64,000 nucleotides of DNA from Sesamum alatum (GCA_034509735.1 JACGWO010000003.1:124001-188000); one strand, 5' to 3'; counted from the stretch's first letter, positions 50,448 to 61,452 are shown. Program-made: numbers and translations. Notes: generated from the sequence alone by a model not told the origin.

Positions 50448-52080
50448 TGTTAGAATAAGTGATCAGAAAGTGAATTAGATTGGCTGCTCTGGGAACTATT
50501 CGTCGATCTTTATCAAAGTAATATTATACTGATGGATAAAGTAAGTATTCATCACTTGCAAAATGTGTTTATTGTGCTTACTACTTACATTGAATGCCGT
50601 TTCAATGTCACAACAAATGCCCACAGACTGATTGGTTAAACCCATTGAGTTGAGCTGCGCATAGGTTGGCGGCTATGAAACCAACTCCTTGAGGGTCAGT
50701 CTGAAATGTTCCAAGTCGAGGACCTCGAGACTGGGCCTCGAGCGCCCTATAGAGACTTGCACTAAGTATTGCATTCACTGGGTGAGTGCCGAGTTTCATC
50801 GGTGCCAGACGTAGGTCGTCTATGCAATTTTAGTGGGTTAGTTGGCAAGGTTGTCGACTGACTGAACTGACTCGCGGGAATCGTCATATGGAAGCCTTGG
50901 AGGCTTGGTCGGTATGACTGGAATTCCCAGTTCTGATAGTACTGGATTAGTCCTCGGACTTGAGGAATCATGGCAGTCGCATGCATATGAAGGTTGTATC
51001 TTGGATCTGGCGAGAGGTGACGTATCTTTGATATGGTCATTATAAGTCTTGTCCAGTGCAGTCGGAGTGTGTAATGGGGATGGTGGATTGCAATCGAGAA
51101 TCTGTCCCCTGTCAGTATTTGATAGCTATGTCTCCTATGTGCTCTGAGATGGTTTTGACTCATTAAGTCTACGGCCGTAGCGATTGATTGAGTAGGAAAT
51201 GGTTCCCTAGGTCGATCAATAGAGTAAACGCGTCTCGAGTTTGTAGCATAGTTGCCTAGTCCAGGATGGGAACCGAAACCCAATTCCATGCCCTAGACTA
51301 AGGCCGGGAGATGGTCGACGGAAGGACTGTACCTGTATGGAATTCGGAGCCTAAATGTTCACGCCAATATTCACCTAGTCTCTAGTGCTATGGACCGTTG
51401 CTAGACGGCCACCCATGGTAATGATCATTTTTAATTAATGGTTAATAAAAAATAATTAATTAAAATTGGATTTAATTAATCAATTGTGTTGGACACAAGC
51501 CCAAGTCTAGCTGAGGGTGAACCTAAAGAGTCACATACAAATCACTATGGAAGTAGTGGAATTAATTTGAAAATAATTATGGAAGAAGTGAATTAATTTA
51601 ATTGGATTAAATTAATTCAAGGAGAATATAAATGATAGGATCATTTATTGGGAAAATCCAATGGATGGATGGCCCAACAATTAATTAATTTTGGGCTTAA
51701 TACTTTTAAATTAATTGGATTAATTTATTGGGTTTCATTTAATTAATTGATTGGATCAATTAATTAGTGTTTGAGCTTATGTTTATTCAATTGGATTAAA
51801 TAAACTTTTGGATTTCAATAAGGTTTAAAATTAATTGGATTAATTTGAAACTCATGGATCACCTGATTTAATTTGATTAAATCAAGACCGGTCAAAACCA
51901 GTCCATGACTTGAAATCAAAGCTCAAAGGTTTGATGAAAGTTTAAGAGGAGTTGAAAGTCCTTCATGTAAGCAATAATGTGGCTTGCTATGATGGCTAGG
52001 TTGTCCACATATTGTGCTAGCATGGTTGGAGGTTGAGCACAAGTTGTGCATTAGTGTGTAGGTGGTTTGCTATGGTGGCA
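50448..52080 (+). repeat. 5' LTR of Copia element C, truncated
   Basis: Starts TGTTAGAATAAGTGATCAG. Shared blocks with the other LTRs include the caagtcgaggacctcgaga, cacctagtctctagtgc and gctgagggtgaacctaaag regions. It lacks the U5 hairpin region. The right border is approximate because no CA/primer-site junction is visible. Confidence 0.65.
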
Positions 52081-52190
52081 GCGCGCGCCAGCGCCCGCGC
52101 AGAGATGGCCGGGTGCGCGCGCGCGTGCTCCCGCTCGGCTGGCAGTGCTGCCGATCGGCCGATTTCGAACGGTTGGGCCATTTTTACCGT
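52080..52190 (+). other. GC-rich patch in leader of element C
   Basis: Runs of GCGCGC and alternating purine-pyrimidine in otherwise AT-rich DNA. A similar, larger patch lies at 60,900-61,250 in the leader of element B. Overlapping short open frames on both strands follow from composition. Confidence 0.5.
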
Positions 52191-52534
52191 TTTTACCCGA
52201 AAAATTGGATTTTCCACATTTCTGCATATATTCTAAAATGATTAATTTTGGCTAATTTTAATTATAGTTAAATTGGATTTTTCTAAAATTAAATTGTGCC
52301 TTAGATTAATTTGGAAATGGTTTCCAAACAAAAAAAATATTTTTGGTACTTGGATGTATGATACTTGATATCCATTTTTAATTGCATTATTAATACAAAA
52401 TATTTCTGCGTATAATTATGTTGTTGTTTATGATATTGGATATCATTTTTATAAATGCATTGGATGTATTTATTTGTTGGGCATGTTTATATTTGATATA
52501 AATGTGTATTAATTGTTTATTGGATAAACAATGG

Positions 52535-52970
52535 GGATGATCACAAAGCCCATGACCCTTATGTATGGTTTAATTTTTGTTGGGTGAGGCCTGCGTGCCT
52601 CTTTGTTTCATTATTCTCTCTCTCTCTCTCGTTTTTAGCCTTGAAATAATAAGGCTTGCTTTCCCCCTCCTTTTGTACTCCCCCCCAACTTAGGATTGGA
52701 GTTTCTAATTTAAAGTTGTAATGAGTGTAGTTAGGTTAATGAGGATTTATTTTTGTAATACATTGTAAGGAAGCACTTCCATGGCGATGGAGGCCCAAGA
52801 AGAGGCCCGTAGGACGGAGCCACGATGGAAAGTCCAAAAGAACAAAGAGGTTACAAGGCCCATTAGAATGGTAATGGGTTATAATTTTGTAATAGTGTAG
52901 GCTACTCTAGATTGACCATAGATCCACTGCGGGCTCAGTGGATCACATAGGATTGGGTTTGTGATCATCC
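52535..52970 (+). promoter_or_regulatory. Leader long-range stem with hairpin (element C)
   Basis: Arms GGATGATCACAAAGCCC (52,535-52,551) and GGGTTTGTGATCATCC (52,955-52,970), with one bulge. The hairpin CCACTG-CGGGCT-CAGTGG (52,924-52,941) lies just before the second arm. A (TC)8 run lies inside, at 52,615-52,630. Confidence 0.55.
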
Positions 52971-53237
52971 AATAGGGGCGTACTAGGTTTATTTTGCATG
53001 TGGTGCATGTTTTAATATTTGATGATGATGTGTTTGGAATGCATCCTTTATATTCAATGTTAAAACTCGAGCATGCAAAACTTTCTTAATGATGAGGTCT
53101 CGGTCACTAATAAACTTAACTCTCACTTGGATGGTCCAAGTAAATATTAGGCCCATTAATGGATTAAAAAAGTCAAATGGTTTGATTTAAATCCAAGCCT
53201 TCCATCCATAACAATGTAGTGAGGAAGCTACTTTCAC

Positions 53238-53276
53238 CCATTCATGGTCTCACAAGTCGTGGCACGTTTGGAATGG
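53238..53276 (+). promoter_or_regulatory. Leader stem-loop SL2 (element C)
   Basis: Loop GTCTCACAAGTCGTGG between CCATTC...GAATGG, with an internal loop: a weaker version of the SL2 of elements A and B. The insertion of element B follows 26 bp later. Confidence 0.45.
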
Positions 53277-53307
53277 AAGAAAGCTGCGCTATTGTTATGA
53301 ACAAAGG

Positions 53308-55308
53308 TGAAAGAAATCGGTGGATCCCGGGGAATTGCGCGAATCCGGAAGCGCGATAAAAATAAACATACGAAAAAAAATAAAGCATGCTTTTTAATTT
53401 AAAAGAACACGCTCAAGGGGTGTGCCCTTGAGGTTCCCGGGCGTTCGGTGTATCTCATGATCATAAAGCATGTAAAGAAGTCATGGAGGCCATAGAGTTG
53501 AAAATTAAAGAGGGACGAAAAAGTAAAACGAGACCTACCCGTTGTCGTTTTCGTCTTCAACGGCTACTCGCGTTGTTCCCCGTTTTGCACCGAGATCTCG
53601 TTCTTGAGACCCTCCAAATCGTGACACATGATCCACCCACGTATCTTGCACGTCGTGCCAGCAACGAACAAGTGTATATTTTTGGAGTGGATGAATCAAC
53701 AACACGTTATCAATTAACGGTATTGATTCATCTAAGTTCTAATGTTCCAAGAACAAAAGAACTAAGAAAAATATTTTCTTGTTGGAGAAAGAGAGAGGGG
53801 CGGACGAGAGGTAAGGAGAAGGGGAGAGTGTGTGTTGTGTGTGTTTTCAAGAATCATCCTCCTTCAATTGTTGGAAGCTAGAGGTTTGTATAGAGGAGGA
53901 GGTTAATTCTCTTTAAACTCCAACTCTAAGAACTCTAATTTGACTAGGATTTTGACCTAGTCAAAGTCCTAGTCAAACTAGTGTTTGACCTAGTCAAACG
54001 AATCCTAGCCTTCCATCTCCCCTTTCCATCTCAACCGTTGATTTTAATTTAATGGAATATTTAAATCCCATTAAATATTCCAAAAGGCTAAAAGAATAAA
54101 TATAATATAATAAATAAATATTATTATTTATTCTAAGCCCATTTAAATCAACCCTTTAATAAATCCTATTTATTAATTTAATTTCCTTTATCAAATTGAA
54201 GGAATTAATTTCTCCAAGAAAATATAGGACCCGATTAAATCTAATTTAATCATTCCTTTACTCCAATATTTATTCCAAATTAAATACTAAGTGTGTGTGT
54301 GGATAGTGTGTGACTCTTTAGGTTCACCATTCAGCTAGACTTGGTCGGATTCCTAGAATCTGCCCGTTACCATGGGTGGCCATCTAGCAACGGTCCATGG
54401 CACTAGAGACTAGGTGAAATATTCGGGGGTGAACATTTAGGCTCTAACAGTATACTTGTCCTTCTATCTTCGGTCTCATCACTTAGGGTCTAGGGCACGG
54501 AAAATGCAGGTACCCATTTTGGACCTAAGTGTCGGTCTATCCTTACTAAAGGCCGCAAGGGAAACCTTTCCCTTCTGTTCAGTTACTGTGGCCACAGATT
54601 TCAGGGACAAGACACAGAGCATACATGAGACTCAACTGTCAATACCTTTTGACAGGAGACAGATCCTTTCTTGGAAACTACTGTCACTTTGTACACCCGA
54701 GCTGCACTAGACATGGCTTATGACTACTCAAGAGTATTTTGGCAATCTCTCACCATATCTAAGATACAGACCTGATGCACATGTAAACTCAGCAGTTCCT
54801 CAAGTCAAAGGACTTGGCCTGTACCGTTGGAACCGGGAATACACGTCATACCTTGCAGACCATACTCAAGGTCCTCCGTAAGACGGTTCCCGCGAGTCAC
54901 CTCAGTCAGCTGCTTCCTAGCATGCTGACCCACTAACACTGCTTAGACGACCTTCGTCACCCGTCGATGAAATACGACAGCAGATGCTTAGTGCAAGTCT
55001 CAAAGGGAATCCCGGTACCCATTTTCGGGATTCCTTGACTTGGAGATTTCCAGACTGATTCGGTAAGACTGATTTCATGGACCTACCTCCAAGCATAGTC
55101 CCAGTCCCCGAAATCGTTTCTCAGTCCGTGGGCTTTGTTTGCGTAGTGAACAGAAATGTAAATGCAGATAAGTGAACGTAAACAAAGTGTTTCCATATGA
55201 ATTTTCACTTCTTTATTCATAAATGTTTTTATCAAATACCAAAGAATTGTCTATACATAGGTTACATATTCCTGCCAAAATTGGCTTACATGGTCACCTA
55301 TTCTAACA
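53308..55308 (-). repeat. 3' LTR of Copia element B
   Basis: 2,001 bp, TG...CA. The U5 hairpin CTCAAGGG-loop-CCCTTGAG is at 53,412-53,432. A 132-codon open frame on the opposite strand (53,483-53,881) and an 84-codon one (54,456-54,710) recur in the other LTR, simply because the LTRs are copies. Confidence 0.92.
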
Positions 55309-55323
55309 ATCTCCCACTTGACC
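55309..55323 (-). other. Polypurine tract of element B
   Basis: GGTCAAGTGGGAGAT immediately before the 3' LTR in minus sense; same as element A. Confidence 0.7.
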
Positions 55324-55324
55324 T

Positions 55325-56302
55325 TTAAAGCCAATTGCCCATATGCTTAATCCCCATCTTTTCAAGATGTTGCGTATGAGCGCTCTGCGACATAGGCTTT
55401 GTCAGCGGGTCTGCTGTGTTGTCTGCCGAGTTGACTCGGTCCATCCGGACGTCACCTCTTCCTACCATTTCTCTAAGAAGATGGTAGCGTCTAAGAATGT
55501 GTTTGGAACGGTGATGAGATCTCGGTTCCTTTGCTTGCGCTATAGCGCCGTTGTTATCACAGAAGATGACAACGGGCTCGGCGATGCTAGGCACTACACC
55601 CAACTCTTGGATGTAGTTTCTCAACCAAACCGCTTCCTTAGCAGTTTCTGAAGCTGCTATGTATTCAGCCTCTGTGGTGGAGTCAACAATGGTTGCTTTC
55701 TTGGAACTTTTCCAAGCTACTACTCCTCCATTGAGTTTGAATACGTACCCCGATTGAGACTTGGCATCATCGTCATCAGACTGGAAGCTAGTGTCGCTAA
55801 AGCCTTCCAGAATTAGTTCTCCATTGCCATAGACTAGGAACATTTCCTTAGTCCTCCTTAGGTACTTAAGGATGCCCTTAACAGCATTCCAATGTGCCTC
55901 CCCTGCGCAGGACTGATATCTGCTTGTCACGCTCAAAGCGTACGCAATGTCAAGCCTAGTGCAGTGGACCGCATATTGTGTGCTACCTACGGCAGAAGCA
56001 TAGGGGATGACCTTCATCCTTTCAAGTTCCTCATCAGTCTGTGGGGACTGTTTCTTGGATAACTTGATCCCATGCCTTATTGGAAGGAATCTTCGTTTGG
56101 AGTTGTCCATTCGATATCTCTTTAGGACTTTCTCCATATACAAGTTTTGGGTGAGTCCTAACATCCTTTTAGATCTGTCCCTGACAATCTGGATGCCTAG
56201 GATGTAGGAGGCTTCACCCAAGTCCTTCATGGAAAACTGGGTTGACAACCATGCTTTTGTGTTTCCTAACATTCTAACCAATGAGCAGAATGTCATCCAC
56301 AT
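55325..56302 (-). pseudogene. Copia RT end and RNase H of element B
   Basis: 325 codons, open to the natural end of pol beside the purine tract. RT thumb/connection motifs (S-Y-I-L-G-I-Q-I near 35; C-T-R-L-D-I-A-Y-A-L-S-V) come first. RNase H follows with G-F-S-D-T-S-F, D-S-T-T-E-A-E-Y, F-C-D-N-N-G-A-I and H-H-R-S-K-H-I, so the acidic active-site residues are all present. It ends A-D-P-L-T-K-P, the usual Copia pol tail. It is detached from the preceding RT piece by a frameshift right after Y-V-D-D-I-L-L-I-G. Confidence 0.9.
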
Positions 56303-56561
56303 AAAGCACTAGGAACACTATTGAGCTCCCACTGATCTTCTTGTATACACAAGGGTCGGATTCGTTTTTGATGAAGTCATAACTCCGTATTACTTCATCA
56401 AAGCGAATGTTCCAACTTCGGGAGGCTTGTTTGAGGCCATAGATGGACTTCTGGAGACGACAGACTTTCTGTTCTTCTCCAGTGACCGTGAAACCCTCCG
56501 GCTGATCCATATAGATCTCTTCTTCAACGAAACCGTTGAGGAAGGCCGTTTTCACGTCCAT
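56274..56561 (-). pseudogene. Copia RT middle part of element B
   Basis: 95 codons from M-D-V-K-T-A-F-L-N-G (first catalytic Asp) to the Y-V-D-D box. It is separated from the upstream RT piece by a single in-frame TAG (56,570-56,568) where element A has the codon for E in D-Y-E-I-W. Confidence 0.9.
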
Positions 56562-56570
56562 CCGCCATAT

Positions 56571-56936
56571 CTAATAGTCATACCATGCTGCTATGGCGAG
56601 CAGGATCCGAATGGACTTAGCCATGGCTACTGGCGAGTAGGTATCCTCAAAATCGACCCCTGGTCGTTGAGTGTATCCCTTAGCTACAAGCCTAGCCTTA
56701 AAGGTTGTGACTTCTCCATCAACGCCAAGTTTGCGCTTGTAGACCCACTTACAGCCGACTGGCTTAACACCTTTCGGTGGATCTACGAGACTCCAAACTT
56801 GGTTCTCGCTCATGGAGTCCATTTCGGCTTTCATGGCCTCAAGCCATTTCCCGGAGTCGATGTCAGACATCGCTTCTCCATAAGTCTTAGGATCGTTATC
56901 CAAAAGATCGGTCACACCTAGAAAGCCATATCTCAC
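56571..56936 (-). pseudogene. Copia RT N-terminal part of element B
   Basis: 121 codons: Y-G-E-A-M near 20, V-W-S-L-V-D-P-P, K-W-V-Y-K-R-K, A-R-L-V-A-K-G-Y-T-Q and Y-S-P-V-A. It ends at the nonsense codon and overlaps the integrase frame by 4 bp at 56,933, marking another frameshift. Confidence 0.88.
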
Positions 56937-58378
56937 TGGAGGTCTGGACTCTCTAGTGGACCTATGGAGAACGGGAACGTTAGTGGTGACTGTGGGTGCT
57001 GATGTATCGGAGCCGGCGGTTCAGGAACCGGGACTGGCTGTTCCTGAGGCTGTCCTTCATGCCTAGCATGTTGGACTTCTTGAGGTTGGTCAGCCCTTCG
57101 GCTGTCTATCCTGAATCCTCTAAGTGAGGGTTCCGCGGCCTCCTCTGATGGCTGGATTCCATCACTTGATTCCTCAAGGATCAGCTCATCAGGTTGGATA
57201 TCCTCCGGGAAGCTTTGCTCCAAGAATACTGCATTTCTTGAAACAAACACCTTTTGTTCCAAGGGGTCATAAAAGTAATAACCCGCAGTTTCTTTGGGGT
57301 ATCCAACGAACCTGCATAAGCTAGACCTAGATTCTAACTTATCTCCCACTAACCTCTTGACGTATGCGGGGCTACCCCACACTTTCAAGTAGTTGTAGGA
57401 TGCAGGCTTGCCGTGCCATATCTCATATGGCGTTCGGGTCAATGCACTAGTAGGCGCTAAATTCAATAATTTGGCCGCCGTTTCTAGTGCATAGCCCCAA
57501 AACGGTAAGGGCAATTTGGTAAAACTCATCATGGACCGAACCATGTCCAACAGGGTTCGATTCCTCCTTTCAGAGACACCATTTAACTGTGGTGTTCCTG
57601 GAGGTGTCCATTCTGATATTATACCATGTTCTTTTAAATAATCTAGGAACTCCGTACTAAGGTATTCACCGCCTCGGTCCGACCGTAGGATTTTAATTTT
57701 GCAGTTGGTTTGGTTCTCCACTTCAAGTCTGAATTCTTTAAACCTCTCAAGAGCTTCAGACTTGTACCTCATCAGGTAAACATAACCATACCGTGAATGA
57801 TCATCGGTGAAGGTTATGAAGTAGGAGAACCCACCTCGGGCCTGCGTCCTTAGTGGTCCACATACGTCTGTATGGACCAAGTCCAACAGACCTGTGGCAA
57901 GCCTGCTTTGTCCTACAAAGGGCTTTTTGGTTATTTTCCCTCTTAGACAGGACTCACAAGTTGGTAGATTGCTCAAGTCCCCAACCTCTAGGTTCTTTGA
58001 GTCTACCAACCTTTTCATCCTATCTTGGGATATGTGACCTAGCCTAGCGTGCCACAGACGTGCGTTCCCGTTATTATCTAATTTTCGTTTGTGTTGTGCA
58101 TTGAGGACGAAATTCGTTTGTTGCAAGATATAGAGTCCGTTATGCAATGTACCAAGTAGATGAGCAATTCCACACCTCATCAAATAAAAGCAATTTTTAT
58201 TGATTCTAAACTCATAACCACTATTGTCTAACAATGGAATGGAAATGATGTTTTTAATCATACTGGGTACAAAATAAACTTGCTCTAAATCTATGCTAAT
58301 ACTATCACTAATCACTAGAGTGGTGGATCCTACTGCTTCTGCCGAGATGGCCTTGCCATTCCCAAGCTTTAGGATCAT
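56933..58378 (-). pseudogene. Copia integrase of element B
   Basis: 481 codons, the longest intact stretch. Residues 1-70 are the protease tail (S-M-I-K-N-I at 39-44). The zinc motif is H110, H115, C141, C144. The catalytic triad is D171, D234, E270 with DD35E spacing. The C-terminal region includes W-G-S-P-A-Y-V-K-R and G-Y-Y-F-Y-D-P, then a proline-rich linker (about 440-470) where the R-S-A-R motif is expected but the frame has slipped. Confidence 0.9.
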
Positions 58379-58385
58379 GTCCCCG

Positions 58386-58754
58386 CTACCCAGTTTTTCT
58401 GCTTCTTTTCAACACCTGCAAGTCATTGCAAATGTGAGCTCCACAGCCGGTATCTAATACCCAAGAGACAGAACTAGTGACCATATTAACCTCAATCACA
58501 TATATACTTTGGTTCGAGAAGAGTTTGGGACACTCTCTCTTCCAATGCCCTTTCTTACGGCAGTTGATACATATGTCATATGCCTTCGACTGTTGCTTGG
58601 AGACAACCTTTCCCTTTCCTTTGCCTTTCCCCTTTTTGGCAATGGGAAACACTCTTAGTGGTCGTAGCTGCTTTGACGGCCTTTCCCTTCCCTTTCTTCT
58701 TCTTCCAACGTCCGACACCCTTGCCTTTCGTATTAGAAGTCGAAGCACCTCCAA
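58386..58754 (-). pseudogene. Copia gag zinc knuckle and protease of element B
   Basis: 122 codons: a basic K/G-rich stretch, zinc knuckle C-I-N-C-R-K-K-G-H-W-K-R-E-C, then protease V-L-D-T-G-C-G-A-H. Frameshifts on both sides (near 58,650 and 58,383) cut it off from gag and integrase. Confidence 0.85.
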
Positions 58755-59372
58755 ACAATACCGAAGGCGTGGACTTCTTAGTCGTTGCCTCGTATTGCAC
58801 CAACATATTGATCAACTCATGAATGCCCTTCTCAAGTGCGTTCATGTTGTAGTTGACGATAAATTGGTCAAAGGAGGGTGGGAGTGACTGAAGGATCACA
58901 TCTATGTACGTTTCATTATCGAGACCTGCCTTTAGGTCCTCGAGCTTTTCCACCAGGGTAAGCATTTTAACCCCGTGCTCTTGTACAGAGGATCCTTCTG
59001 TCATTTTCGTTCCAAAGAACGCCTTGGTCGCGACATACCTAGTATGCCGGTCCGGGACTGCATAGCAATCCTTAAGGCGAGCCATAATGGAAGGGACATC
59101 GTCTAGCCTTTCATATTGCTTCTGAATCTCATTGGTCATCGAAGCAAGTATGATGCTATGGACCTTCCGGTTATCCTTATGCCAAGTCTCGAACGTCTCT
59201 CACGTTCTTCTGGCGTGGATCCTTCCGGTAAGGTCCTAGGGAGAGGCTCGTCCATGACGTAGCCTTGGTTCTCGTAATCTAGGACTATCCTGAGATTGCG
59301 CAACCAGTCGTTGTAGTTTGTTCCATTGAATTTGTTTGTCTCAAGAATGGTGGAAAGTGGGTTCTTAGACAT
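58576..59372 (-). pseudogene. Copia gag of element B
   Basis: It starts at 59,372 with MSKNPLSTILETNKFNGTNY, parallel to element A and a safe start. The first frame runs 78 codons and slips near the E-R-E-R run (about 59,200). The capsid region continues in the frame of 59,139-58,576 (Y-A-V-P-D-R-H; Q-S-L-P-P-S-F; H-E-L-I-N-M-L) and slips again in the basic region. The element therefore could not make a full gag. Confidence 0.88.
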
Positions 59373-59743
59373 TTTAAAATCTACATTTTAGAAAACAGTG
59401 CGCGATCAGCAGAAAATGAAAGACGGTGGTTTGATAAAATAATTAAATGCATGGACTTTAGTCATTTAATCCTCCCACTATTTATACAAAAACACGGTAC
59501 TCTCAAACGTGATTTTCGGGAAATTCTTTCCAAGTGGGCTTGGGATCCACAACGATTTTTCCCATACCCCGCTTTTACGATTCGCATGGAAAAGATCCTG
59601 TGGGAGGTATTCCATACCATTCTCGTTCCACGAGATTCCCAAGATTATTGCCTCACCCTTTCACATGATCCCGAGGACTCCAAGCGAATCATGTTAATTG
59701 GGCGTTAGACCCAACCCAATCGACCGAGCCACGGACCCACTGG

Positions 59744-59853
59744 TACCCCCACGACTCGTGAGACAGGTAGCAGCAGCCCGCTTTTCGTTCATGACATAAT
59801 GCAACTTCCTTTAAGTACAATAACGTGCCACGACTCGTGAGACCACGCTATTG
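59744..59853 (-). promoter_or_regulatory. Leader stem-loops SL1 and SL2 (element B)
   Basis: In minus sense SL2 (59,853-59,818) is CAATAGCGTG, loop GTCTCACGAGTCGTGG, CACGTTATTG: ten pairs including one G-U. The stem sequence differs almost completely from element A while the loop is identical. SL1 (59,769-59,744) has TACC...GGTA around the same loop. Confidence 0.6.
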
Positions 59854-60121
59854 ACCCAAAGCAGCTTCCTCACTATGCCATGGATTGGAAGGCATGGACA
59901 AACTCCTAGAGTTTATGTCCACTTTGTCTAGGGTCTAATATTTTGACATTGGTCCAACCAATGTGAGAGTAAGAAATGACCGAGATCTCAAATAAATAAA
60001 TATCTATACATACATCCATAATGCGTAAATAAACCATCCACAGCAGTTATACGATAAATAAACAACCCATTCATCCATCATCATAACCACATGCAAAATT
60101 AAAGCCTAGCACGCCCCTGTT

Positions 60122-60544
60122 GGATGATCACGAGCCCGAATCCTATGCGACCCACTGAGCCCGCAGTGGATCTATGGTCAATCTAGGGTTGGTCCTATAC
60201 TATTACATTAATAGTAACCAATCATCATGCTGATGGGCCTTGGTCTCTTTTTCTCTTTCTTCACTTCATGGAAAACTCCAAGGGGCCTCCCGTCTGGGCT
60301 CTCCATGTGGTCCTTCCTTCTTCTCCACCAATTACAAAAAATAGAATCCTCACTTCTAGTCTACTCTCATTACATATTAAAAATAGAAACCCCAGCGAAA
60401 ACCCGGGGGGAGTACATAAGGAGGGAGGTAGAATGCCTTATTATTCCAAGGCAACTAGAAAGAGAGAAGGAGAAAGCAGTAAAAGAGGCACAGAGGCCCA
60501 ACAGAAAATAAACCATACATCCGGTCTAGGGCTCGCGATCATCC
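60122..60544 (-). promoter_or_regulatory. Leader long-range stem with hairpin (element B)
   Basis: In minus sense the arms GGATGATCGCGAGCCC (60,544-60,529) and GGGCTCGTGATCATCC (60,137-60,122) pair over all 16 positions as RNA, with one G-U. The hairpin CCACTG-CGGGCT-CAGTGG is at 60,169-60,152. Confidence 0.55.
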
Positions 60545-60899
60545 ATTTCCATCCAACACACATAATCACATGATCCAATCATATAATTACAATATACCAA
60601 CAACATATGATTTTCAATCATAAATATCCAATATAATAAATGAATATGTGCACAACGTGTGAAAAAATAAAACACAAATATTGGTAATATTATTTTCTCG
60701 TTTTGGGAAAACCTTTCCTCATTATTTTAAGTAAAATAACCCCGGGATTCCAAATCCAATTTATTTTACTCCTAAAATAATGTCTTTAGAAAAAATAGGC
60801 ATAATTGAACCAAAAACGATTTTTCAGAATTAATTCAAAATTAAAATTGAAAATAATTAAAAAATAAAAGAAAAAACACTGCTAGGGTTTTGAAACCCT

Positions 60900-61250
60900 A
60901 GCAGCAGCAACCGCCGCCGCCGGCAGCGGCCCGCCGGCACGCGCACAGGCCAGCAGGCCCCTTGCCTGCGTGCGCGCGCGCCTGGCCGGCAGCGCGCTGC
61001 GCGGCCTGGCATTCCGGCAGGCCGCAGTGCGCGCGCAGACGTGCACTGGGAACGCCTGCCAGGCGCGCGCACGCAGATTCCTCCGTCTGCGTGCGCGCGC
61101 GCCTGGCCGCGCTGCCCAGAGCCCATCCGCGCGCGGACTCGCAGGCGCGCAGCCTTGCGGGCGCGCGCAGGCCTCCCTTGCCTGCGCGCGTCTGCCCTGC
61201 CGGCAGCATGCGGCTGCGCGCGGCTAGCCCTCCCGGTTGGCCGGCTGCGT
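60900..61250 (-). other. GC-rich island in leader of element B
   Basis: About 350 bp with repeated CGCGCG, GCCTGGC and GGCAG words. Open frames of 85-125 codons occur on both strands (Ala/Arg-rich) and reflect composition. It may form strong RNA structure or Z-DNA. Confidence 0.55.
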
Positions 61251-61452
61251 CGTTTCTCGTTTTCTGTTCAATTTTCCACCCCGTTTCCCAAGAAAAACAG
61301 AAAAAATACCAACATTCAGAAATTCACACGAATTAAAAGCAATAAAACCAACATGCTTAAAATCAAGAAAAATCAAGATTTAATAAAAACATGCCAATTT
61401 CATGTTTCATGCTTATAACGCACATAAACCCTAGGCCTATACACCGAACCGG

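Larger units (their letters stand above)
50448..53302 (+). mobile_element. Copia element C, 5' part (LTR and leader)
   Basis: Inserted in inverted satellite at CATTA/TGTTAGAATAAG. LTR sequence related to families A and B runs to about 52,080, followed by leader. The element is interrupted at 53,303-53,307 by element B (target duplication AAAGG) and resumes at 63,479 with the rest of the leader and the gag start. The 3' half lies beyond the window. No primer-binding site (tggtatcagagc) is visible, so the LTR end and primer site appear deleted or diverged. Confidence 0.8.
59373..61452 (-). other. Leader of Copia element B
   Basis: 2.1 kb between primer site and gag with no conserved coding. 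In minus sense: a GC-rich island (61,250-60,900), an AT-rich part, a long-range stem with hairpin (60,544-60,122), then SL2 and SL1 (59,853-59,744). Leaders this long are common in plant LTR elements. Confidence 0.7.

Noticed and set aside
60857..61418. 85-125-codon Ala/Arg-rich frames near 61,000
   Set aside because: Open frames occur on both strands of a GC-rich stretch, which is expected from composition.
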